Source of the DNA: an uncultured Verrucomicrobiota bacterium
GTDB taxonomy: Bacteria > Verrucomicrobiota > Kiritimatiellia > RFP12 > UBA1067
Assembly: GCA_937901395.1 (NCBI GenBank)
Contig: CALCDB010000010.1
Location: 1-5,488, forward strand
Length of the DNA stretch: 5,488 nt
Reading direction: 5' to 3'
The notes beneath the pieces are model-generated. The model saw only the letters and a program-made list of their open reading frames with translations. It did not search any database and had not been told where the DNA came from. Position numbers and translations under genes: made by a program. Shown here piece after piece: positions 1 through 5,488 of the stretch. Position 1 is the first letter of the stretch. Each line of letters starts with the position of its first letter.

Positions 1-1
1 A

Positions 2-460
2 CTTTCCGCGCTCGGCATCGGTGCTGGCGCGGGCGGCGGCGGCGGCGGCGGTTCGGGCGGCAGCGGCTCGGGCGATGATTGCGCTGACGGCGCGGACATG
101 AAGCCGTATCGGTGGTCCGGCTATCCCGGCATCGGTGGCGCGGGCGCTGAAAAAGGAGCTGATGGCGTGGATTCCACGGCTTCGGGGTCGACGAAAGACA
201 CTGTTACTGAGAGCAGGACTGGCAAGCCCAAGGACACCGTCAAGCCCGGCGCGAGCGGTGCGGGCGGCGCGGCTGGCGCGACGCGCAGCGGAACGATGAA
301 TCTCAAATTTACGACATACTATAAGGGATATTCGCACGAAATTACCGCTAATGTAAACAGCATGGAGGAGAGGAGTAACTACATCGGTGGCGCGTCAGGC
401 ACGCCAGGCCAAGTAGGCCCGATGGGCGGCGATGGAAAGTTCATCCTTAAATCGTCCTAC
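2..460 (+). other. Glycine-rich module 1 (C-terminal part)
   Basis: Residues 1-153 look like the end of a glycine-rich module whose beginning is upstream of the window. It opens with LGIGAGAGGGGGGGSGGSGS, including six consecutive GGC codons at 32-49. A less regular stretch rich in Gly, Ala, Lys, Thr and Asp follows, and the module closes with GGDGKFILKSSY (428-460). That closing strand sits where the third module has GGDGIVIIRY and the second has GASGKLIVGES, so the three modules appear to be homologous in layout. The type resembles glycine-rich domains of bacterial and phage surface proteins that end in a GxGxVIIRY-like strand; the exact family would need a profile search. Function is probably structural spacing or binding-surface display (inference). 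Residues 154-175 link it to the first LamG module. Confidence 0.7.
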
Positions 461-3400
461 ACCTACGGCGAGGGCGGCTCGAACATTCGTCCTTGGACGG
501 ACAATGAAGGGCGGACATTCGTTCCGATTGAATACATCGAATCGACTGGCTTGCAGTATATCGATACTGGCTATGTCCATACGCCGAACACGAAGATCAT
601 CTGCGAGGTAGCACTAAACAAGGACTGGTCTTCGCAGCACAATCAAGTTGTTCTTTTTGGTGCCCACAATTTGAAACGCCGGTTTGACAACTTTTCGGCG
701 GAAATCTATCGTGATGGCGAGAGGCGTCGCTTCGCCTATCTTGGCGCGAAGGTCGCTGAATCGTATTCTGGCGAAGATTGTGATTTGAAGTTCTTCGATA
801 CGCGCCTGCAGCTCACCTTCAAGGGCGAGAGCGTCGTGTTCAGCACGCCGACGGATAGCATACGCATTTTTCGGCAAGGCGAGGCGAACAATGGACGAGA
901 CAACCTCTTCATTTTCGATGCGAACTGTGCCGATGTTGGCGAAGTGCAAGTTGCGGCGGATCTTCTGGTGCCAGAGGGGGTGGGCGCTTCGGTGAAGCTT
1001 TATTCCTTTGACATCTACGATGGGGAGACGCTCGTTCGCTCATTCACGCCGGTCATAAAGATTGAGGATGGCGAGAAGGAGGTTGGGCTTTTCGATCTCA
1101 AGACGGGCAAGTTTTTCGCCAATCAGGGTCAGGGCGCGTTCCTATCGCCCGTCGTGACGATTGACTACGATCAATTGGATGCTCCTTACGATATTGGCAC
1201 CTTGGCGATGCCGGTGCGGTTCACGAAGCCCTGTCGCGTGCGCTTCACGAAAAGCGTTTCGTTCGAGGCGCCGAAGGGGGCGAGCGCGATCTCGTTCGCG
1301 GGCGCGGGAACATCATATTTAGAGATTCCCGAGGATATTGATGTAGAGCTTACTGGCGGCGATGCGGCGGGTTGGGTCGGCGCGGGCGCGGGCATCGAGG
1401 TAGTGCCCGGCGCGACGCTCGTAATTTGCGGCGCGGGTTCGCTCGCGGCGAAGGGCGGAGCTGCGGCGAAGGGTTTAGATGGCGCAGCCGGCGCGGCCGG
1501 TGAAATTTGGTCGCAGAATGGCGAGAATCGCATCCCCTCGGGCACGCAGACGAACGAGAAAAATCTCATGTTCTACAGCGGCAGCGGCGGCTGGGGCGGC
1601 GAAGGCGGCGGCGGCGCGGGCGCGGGCATCGGCGGCAGGGGCGGCAATGGCGGCTACGGCGGCGTAAAAGGCGCGAGTGTTGGAAAGAACTGGGACGATA
1701 AAGGCAGCTTCCATGCGGTTGGCGTGGATGGCGCGGCGGGCGGCAATGGCGCAGTGGGCTGCAAGTCTGGCGATGTGACGATACTCGGCGAGGTCGAGGT
1801 GAGCGCCGAGGCGGGAACGGTAGCGGATAATGGCCTTCTCGTTGGCGATTTACTGGGGATCAAGAGCATCGGCGGCGCGGGCGGCAGCGGACTGAATCTT
1901 CCGGTCTTTTTAAGTCCTTCAGACAAGTTGTTTTCCATAGTCTATTCGGCCTCCGCTGGCGGCGGCGGAGGTGGCGGAGGCGCGGGGACGCTTCCATCAT
2001 TCGCACTCGCTGGCGGCGGCGGCTCTGGCGGCGGCGGTGGTGGCGGCGGCGGCTCGGGCGCGACCACTTATCATAACTTGGTCCTTAACATCGTTAGTAC
2101 TGTATTTGCTTTTCTTCGCGACGGCAATGGCTATGGCGGCAAGGGTGGCTTAAGCGATGTGATTGGCGCGGATGGGCGCAACTTGGGCGATGGCGATACG
2201 GGCGGGGAATTCTTGCGGATTATAACCGAGAAAGGGCTTCATGGAGGTTTCGGCGGCGCGGGTGGTCGCGCGGGCGCGGGTAGCGGCGCGAGCGGTAAGC
2301 TCATCGTGGGCGAATCCGCAACGATTGCGGACGATACCACCACCGCCAGCATATCCGAGCGGCGTCCATCGCTGAAGGTGAACGGCACGGATATCTATAC
2401 ATGCTGGGGCGATGATTGGGCGTTCGACCCAGTGACGCGGCGGCTTACGCTGACGGGCGAAGGGCCTTACGAATTTTCGGGCGAGAATGGCAACGAGACG
2501 ATTTCCATCGCGCCGCTCTACGATATCGAGGTAACTTTTGATAGGTGCAAGATTGATTTCGAGTGGGCGGGCCCAGGAAAGATGCGGATTACTGGCGGCA
2601 CGGCGGATATCTCTTGCGGAAGCCTTTATCAGCACGTATTCTTTGATGGCGGGTCGATAAATACGGTGAACCGCTGCAAGGATTGGCACCCCTATAACTC
2701 GTGGGATCCAGCCGTCGCGATGAATCGACTTACCCTCACAAACATCGGCGCGGCGGGCGAACTTGAGATTACGGGGCTACCGAAGGAGTTTGGCACATCG
2801 GGCATCGTGGCGGTAAATGGCACGGTTCAGCTTTGGTTGCCGCCAGCGGTTTACGATAAAATTGCCATCAATGGCGTGGCGGTAGCGTCCGTTGATCTAA
2901 GCAAGGGCGACGCCACAGTGGCCGGTTCCTACTCCGTTACCTTCACGCTTGGCGACAAGGTAACGAAAGTTCGCTACACCGTAAATGGTCAGACGGTCGA
3001 GACAGTAAGGGACTTCACGCTGAAGGGGCTTACCAGTTCGACCACGCCAGTAGGGCTCGAAGTTACCGGCGCGGATGGTTACTTCTATGTAGGAGGAACG
3101 AACATTCACGTTTCCTGCACGACGGGCGAAGTTAACCTCTCGGCGGATGAGACGATCGCTCGCCAAATTGCGTCCATTGAGTCGCACGGGCAGGAATTTA
3201 TCGACACGGAATACACCCACAAGACAACCACGAAGATCGTGTGCGAGTTGAATGTGAACGCGGACAATTCGAGCGGCGACTGGCATTTCGCTTTCGGTGC
3301 GCGTGCTGCGGCGTGGCATGAACCCAATTCTCACTGTTTGGCATTCTTGGCGGTCGATAATGGTGCGAGCGCGAGAGTGGGCTATGATCGATCGCTCTAC

Positions 3401-5488
3401 TCGAAGTTAAGCGAGCCCAATCAGTTCCCATACAACACAAGGGTAGCAGTAACGTGCGTGGGGCAGGATCTCTCGTGGAGCTCGAACGGACAGCAGATGC
3501 AGACGCTACACTTGGATGGCGGCAATGACGATGGTGATAGGTCGCTTTACATCTTCGCGCTGCACAACGCCGACAAATGGGCGGACATCCTCCACCACAC
3601 GGCGATGAAGCTCTACTCGTTTAAGATCTTCGAGGGCGAGAATCCCATCCGCGACTACATTCCTTGTCAGCGGTTATCGAACGGCGAGTGCGGGCTTTAC
3701 GATAAGGTCGAGCGCAAGTTCTATGGCAACAAGGGCAAGGGCGCGTTCGAAGAGGGCGAGAAGGTCATTGAGTTTACGGACGATTTTTCGGGGTTAGACA
3801 GGGAAGTTTGCGCGGATGGTCGCGAAGTTGAGCTTCTCGGCGATGGAGCTTACATACAATCGACCGGGCGCGAATACATCAATACGGGGTGGACGCCGAA
3901 CTCGAACACGCGCATCGTTGCGGACTTCCATTCGCTTGCGAAGCTCGATGATTGGCCGGTATTCTTCGGCGCAGCATCGGATGACAACCCGAGGGATGGA
4001 GTCTTGTTGCGTTATGCTTATGATTCCTCTATCAACGGCTGGTTCTGCAATGAGAACCATGAGGAAGCGAAGATTGGTAATTTAGTGAACACGCGCATTG
4101 TGGCCGAGCTAAAGGCAGGCGGAATGACGCTCAATAATCAGTCCGCCAGAATCACGACGACAGGAACGCCCTACGCAGGGTCAATCTACATCTTCTGCGG
4201 CAACAAGGGCGGCGCGGCATGGCGGCATCAAGCGATGCGTCTCTACTCGTTCCAGATCTACGAAGGCGAGGCGCTCAAGCGCGACTTCGTGCCGTGTCGC
4301 CTCATATCGGGCACGCGCGAGTTTGGTCTTTTCGATAAGGTCGAGCGCAAGTTCTATGGCAACGCGGGCGAGGGCGCATTCCGCGCTGGCGGTGGCGCGA
4401 TTAAGGAGTTGCAGTCGGGCAAGACCTACCGCGTAACCGAAGATCGGACATTCACCGGACGGCTTGGGGCGAGTGCGATGCGGCTCAAGCAGGGAACGGC
4501 ATTTATCGACATTCCGAAGGGCGTAACGCTTACTGTACGCGGCGGCGATGCCGATGGGGAAGCGGGCGCTGGCGCGGGCATCGAGATTTTTCCTGGCGCG
4601 ACGCTCGTCGTGACGGGCGGCGGCGTTCTCGACGCCACGGGCGGCAATGCAGGGTATGGATTCGATGGACAACAAGGCGCGGCGGCATCTGGGCAGATGA
4701 TTAATGCAAATGAGGCCAATGATGAAAGCGTCGATGTAGGAGAAGGCGAAAGTGTCGAGGGCGAAGGAGGCGAAAACGGCGAGAATTATGAAGTCCATTC
4801 TGGCGGCGGCGGCGCAGGCGGCGCGGGCGGCGGCGGCGCGGGCGCGGGCATCGGCGGCAGAGGCGGCGATGGCGGACGCGGCGGCGTAGGCGGCGCACAG
4901 GCGTATTGGCGGTATACGGGACAGGCCGTCGTCGCAGGATGGAGCGGCATGAATGGTACGGGCGGTTCTGGTGATGGCGATGGATATGGTGGTGGAGAAG
5001 CGGTATCGTTTAGCACCTGGACGGATAGTTTTGTCGGTGCTGGTGGCGGAGGCGCTGGACGTTGTGGCTTCAATGGCCGTGGAGAAGGAGAATCTGGAGG
5101 ATATGGTTATTTCACGGATATTCTGGCGTCCCCTGGTGAGGTCAGTCAATATATCTGCCTTGGCGGTGGAGGTGCAGGAGGTGGCGATGGAGAGTCGGGC
5201 CATGGTCGGACTTTAGGCGGCATTGGAGGCGGAGGAAACTCATATGTGAATACGACCGATTCTAACAATCAGACAGGTGTCAATGGCCTCGGAGGAGGTG
5301 CGAGCGCGTGTTCGATGAGTGCGGCCGGTTCGTTTAGCGGAACCGGATCTGCTTTGCGCGGCGGTGACGGAATTGTCATCATCCGCTATACCGACTACGA
5401 GAAGGCCGAACGCATTCACACGCCGAAGCTTTCGGTGAGTCCGGTGCAGAACGCGACGGCGAATTCGGTCGAGGTGCCGGTTACCGTG
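2..5488 (+). CDS. Giant modular surface/secreted protein with LamG-like and glycine-rich modules (partial at both ends)
   Basis: One reading frame is open through the entire window: 1829 codons without a stop, truncated at both ends. Its translation is coherent protein throughout. It contains three LamG-like modules (residues about 176-383, 1057-1254 and 1277-1465), three glycine-rich modules (1-153, 404-775 and 1476-1796) and a beta-rich central part (791-1054). Codon use is typical of a GC-rich genome (GGC, GCG, TCG and ACG favoured). No catalytic motif, ATP-binding motif or transmembrane helix is visible. By family knowledge, such mosaics are extracellular adhesin-like or glycan-binding proteins of gut bacteria; the role here is inferred. 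Signal peptide, start codon, ribosome binding site and C-terminal anchor lie outside the window. In-frame ATGs exist (for example at 98) but fall inside modules and have no claim to be the start. A phage tail or fibre protein is an alternative, though the size and module mix favour a bacterial surface protein. Confidence 0.93.
32..52 (+). repeat. Perfect GGC triplet run (six units plus GGT)
   Basis: Six uninterrupted GGC codons (32-49) followed by GGT form a short in-frame microsatellite encoding seven glycines. Because the unit is three bases, slippage would change glycine number without a frameshift. Confidence 0.9.
527..1150 (+). other. LamG-like (concanavalin-type) module 1
   Basis: Residues about 176-383 start with the hallmark IEYIESTGLQYIDTGY followed by TPNTKIICEVAL. 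The module ends with the strand pair VKLYSFDIYDGETLVRSF and the closing motif VGLFDLKTGKFFANQGQGAF (1082-1141). This pattern is the usual signature of a roughly 200-residue LamG/concanavalin-like beta sandwich found in secreted proteins of gut bacteria, commonly assumed to bind glycans or other surface ligands. The length is normal. It differs from the two later copies by lacking the Pro-Cys pair that follows the RDF/RDY strand (here FTPVIKIEDG) and by having FFANQ where the others have FYGN. No ligand can be named from sequence. Confidence 0.82.
1604..1638 (+). repeat. 35-base exact direct repeat, copy 1 (glycine-rich module 2)
   Basis: These 35 bases are identical to 4826-4860. Both copies are in the same reading frame and encode GGGGAGAGIGG plus the start of an Arg codon (AGG here, AGA in copy 2). 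Beyond that one mismatch the match continues for two more GGC codons. The repeat marks the homologous core of glycine-rich modules 2 and 3. Low complexity makes part of the identity easy to reach by convergence, but the non-glycine interruptions (Ala, Ala, Ile) are in register. Confidence 0.9.
1958..2059 (+). repeat. Dense glycine-codon tracts of module 2
   Basis: Two closely spaced runs. Bases 1958-1987 encode eight glycines, then Ala-Gly. Bases 2012-2059 encode Gly4-Ser-Gly9-Ser-Gly, mostly with GGC codons. They are separated by TLPSFALA. Similar Gly/Ser tracts occur at 2-73 and, with mixed codons, at 5159-5200. They are imperfect trinucleotide repeats and candidate sites for length variation between strains. 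Confidence 0.85.
2372..2896 (+). other. Beta-helical, carbohydrate-binding-domain-like module
   Basis: Residues about 791-965 begin LKVNGTDIYTCWGDDWAFDP and continue with TRRLTLTGEGPYEFSG, then short strands each ending in a turn (IEVTFDRCKIDFEW, KMRITGGTADISC). They then show GGSINTV (2648-2668), the segment WHPYNSWDPAVAMNRLTLTN, and VQLWLPPAVYDKIAINGV (2825-2878). The order 'xDPxTxxLTLTGxGxYxxSG - strand repeats - GGSINx - PxNS - LTL - LWLP' matches, from memory, a recurring module in large secreted gut bacterial proteins often labelled carbohydrate-binding-domain-containing. I cannot confirm the family without a profile search. Substrate is unknown. It sits between glycine-rich module 2 and the tandem LamG pair, as the only non-duplicated large module seen here. 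Confidence 0.5.
2897..3163 (+). other. Beta-sandwich-like spacer domain
   Basis: Residues 966-1054 read as alternating short beta strands: ATVAGSYSVTFTLGDKVTKV, RYTVNGQTVETVRDF, LKGLTSSTTPVGLEVTG and GYFYVGGTNIHVSC. Length (about 90 residues) and strand pattern resemble an Ig-like or fibronectin-like spacer, common between binding modules in surface proteins. No diagnostic motif is present, so this is a structural guess. It joins the beta-helical module to LamG module 2. Confidence 0.35.
3170..3763 (+). other. LamG-like module 2
   Basis: Residues about 1057-1254. The opening strand is ASIESHGQEFIDTEYTHKTT, a degenerate form of the YIESTGxQYIDTGY motif. TKIVCELNV follows, then a core with FAFGARAAAWHEPN. 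The end is canonical: MKLYSFKIFEGENPIRDYIP, CQRLSNGECGLYDKVERKFY and GNKGKGAFEEG. The C-terminal third is very close to that of LamG module 3, including 31 identical bases (3700-3730 versus 4333-4363), so the two are tandem duplicates that have diverged mainly in their N-terminal halves. As for the other LamG copies, glycan or surface binding is the family expectation and the ligand is unknown. Confidence 0.78.
3700..3730 (+). repeat. 31-base exact direct repeat, copy 1 (end of LamG module 2)
   Basis: Identical to 4333-4363. It covers the codons for DKVERKFYGN, the closing strand of the LamG module. Spacing is 633 bases (211 codons), so the repeat keeps frame and spans about one LamG unit. 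Sequence complexity is normal, so this identity reflects recent duplication or gene conversion rather than composition. Confidence 0.95.
3830..4396 (+). other. LamG-like module 3
   Basis: Residues about 1277-1465. It opens with AYIQSTGREYINTGWTPNSN, close to the canonical motif, followed by TRIVADF and the core VFFGAASDDNPRDGVLLRYA. It closes with MRLYSFQIYEGEALKRDFVP, CRLISGTREFGLFDKVERKF and YGNAGEGAFRAGG. Only about 66 bases (3764-3829) separate it from LamG module 2, so the two form a tandem pair. It is the shortest of the three, at just under 190 residues. Glycine-rich module 3 follows directly, repeating the LamG-then-glycine-rich order seen at 527-2326. Confidence 0.82.
4333..4363 (+). 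repeat. 31-base exact direct repeat, copy 2 (end of LamG module 3)
   Basis: Identical to 3700-3730 and encoding the same DKVERKFYGN closing strand. The matching segment of LamG module 1 (DLKTGKFFAN, from 1094) is clearly diverged, so only modules 2 and 3 share this identity. Confidence 0.95.
4427..5389 (+). other. Glycine-rich module 3 (complete)
   Basis: Residues about 1476-1796. The entry segment YRVTEDRTFTGRLGASAMRL, then FIDIPKGVTLTVRGGDADGE, aligns with the entry of module 2. GAGAGIEIFPGATLVVTGGG (4565-4624) is nearly the same as the module 2 coil. The body contains an acidic loop (4703-4798), GGGGAGAGIGGRGGDGGRGG (4826-4885), a less dense glycine region with aromatic residues, and ICLGGGGAGGGDGESGHGRT. 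It ends with GGDGIVIIRY (5360-5389), a strand that commonly closes glycine-rich domains in bacterial and phage surface proteins. From about base 4946 on, glycine codon choice changes from almost all GGC to an even mix of GGC, GGT and GGA, unlike the earlier glycine tracts. Confidence 0.75.
4826..4860 (+). repeat. 35-base exact direct repeat, copy 2 (glycine-rich module 3)
   Basis: Identical to 1604-1638 and in the same frame, 3222 bases (1074 codons) downstream. The flanking codons differ (GAA before copy 1, GCG before copy 2). Such a pair could support in-frame recombination that would delete or duplicate everything between. Confidence 0.9.
5390..5488 (+). other. Start of a further domain, possibly fibronectin/Ig-like (truncated by window end)
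   Basis: Residues 1797-1829 read TDYEKAERIHTPKLSVSPVQ and then NATANSVEVPVTV. The 'LSVSPVxNATANSVEVPVTV' stretch looks like the first two strands of a fibronectin type III or Ig-like domain following the glycine-rich module. Too little is present to assign a family. Confidence 0.35.

Larger units (their letters stand above)
1211..2326 (+). other. Glycine-rich module 2 (complete)
   Basis: Residues about 404-775. A beta-rich entry segment (CRVRFTKSVSFEAPKGASAI, then LEIPEDIDVELTGGDA) leads to GAGAGIEVVPGATLVICGAG (1379-1438), which looks like one or two coils of a beta-helix. The glycine-rich body follows: GGGGAGAGIGGRGGNGGYGG at 1604-1663, GGGGGGGGAG at 1958-1987, and a very glycine-dense tract at 2012-2059. 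A hydrophobic interruption, NLVLNIVSTVFAFL, lies between glycine tracts at about 2075-2116; it is short, flanked by glycine, and more likely a buried strand than a membrane span. The module closes with GASGKLIVGES. Entry segment and body align with module 3, indicating duplication. A structural or ligand-displaying role is inferred. Confidence 0.75.

Noticed and set aside
162..299. Plus-strand ORF of 45 codons in another frame, preceded by AAAAAGGAGCTG, a good-looking ribosome binding site.
   Set aside because: The purine run simply encodes Glu-Lys-Gly in the main frame. The small ORF's product is low-complexity and lies wholly inside the giant gene.
398..436. Short collagen-like Gly-X-Y run (GTPGQVGPMGGDG).
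   Set aside because: Only about four triplets, too short for a stable collagen helix. It is better read as the tail of glycine-rich module 1.
2075..2116. Hydrophobic segment NLVLNIVSTVFAFL as a possible membrane span.
   Set aside because: Only 14 residues, with an Asn inside, and flanked by glycine-rich extracellular-type sequence. A buried beta strand is more likely.
2150..2689. Minus-strand open frame of 179 codons, with several other minus-strand frames of 60-145 codons (for example 614-949 and 2897-3334).
   Set aside because: All overlap the continuous plus-strand coding frame, and I see no recognisable domain or motif in them. They are shadows of codon bias.
4802..4894. Regularly spaced GGC-rich repeats as a possible CRISPR array or origin iterons.
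   Set aside because: The periodicity is the three-base codon of glycine-rich protein. There are no unique spacers of constant length, no AT-rich region and no palindromic repeat.
4181..5203. Long open frame on the minus strand (340 codons) that could be read as a protein.
   Set aside because: It lies antisense to the coherent LamG and glycine-rich coding sequence. Its translation over the glycine tracts is low-complexity Ala/Arg, the mirror of GGC/GCG codons, and it has no recognisable domain. GC-rich repeats on one strand remove stops from the other.

Overview
The whole window is the interior of one very large protein gene on the + strand. The frame whose codons begin at base 2 runs for 1829 codons (bases 2-5488) with no stop. 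Neither the start codon nor the stop codon is inside the window. There is no intergenic DNA, RNA gene, mobile element, CRISPR array, promoter or terminator. Residue numbers in the entries count from the first complete codon at base 2.

The protein is a mosaic of repeating extracellular-type modules. In order these are: the end of a glycine-rich module (2-460); a LamG-like (concanavalin-type beta-sandwich) module with the motif IEYIESTGLQYIDTG (527-1150); a second, complete glycine-rich module (1211-2326); a beta-strand-rich module resembling the beta-helical 'carbohydrate-binding-domain-like' repeats of gut bacterial surface proteins (2372-2896); a beta-sandwich-like spacer (2897-3163); two tandem LamG-like modules (3170-3763 and 3830-4396); a third glycine-rich module ending in GGDGIVIIRY (4427-5389); and the first strand or so of a possible fibronectin/Ig-like domain that runs off the end (5390-5488). 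The order glycine-rich - LamG - glycine-rich - spacer - LamG - LamG - glycine-rich suggests growth by module duplication. Two exact in-frame direct repeats (35 and 31 bases) support this.

The architecture suggests a secreted or surface-anchored adhesin-like giant protein that binds glycans or another surface. No enzyme active site is visible. The ends of the protein, which would carry the signal peptide and any anchoring or sorting domain, are not here, so export is inferred from module type only.

The DNA is GC-rich, with strong use of GGC, GCG, TCG and ACG codons. LamG modules of the 'YIESTGxQYIDTGY ... GLFD...KFYGNAGxGAF' type joined to glycine-rich modules are, from general knowledge, common in giant surface proteins of gut Kiritimatiellota and other PVC-group bacteria, and also occur in proteins of gut Bacillota and their phages. 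A gut-associated Kiritimatiellota-like bacterium is my best guess, with low to moderate confidence. I see no multi-gene system here. The interesting content is the modular evolution of this one protein.
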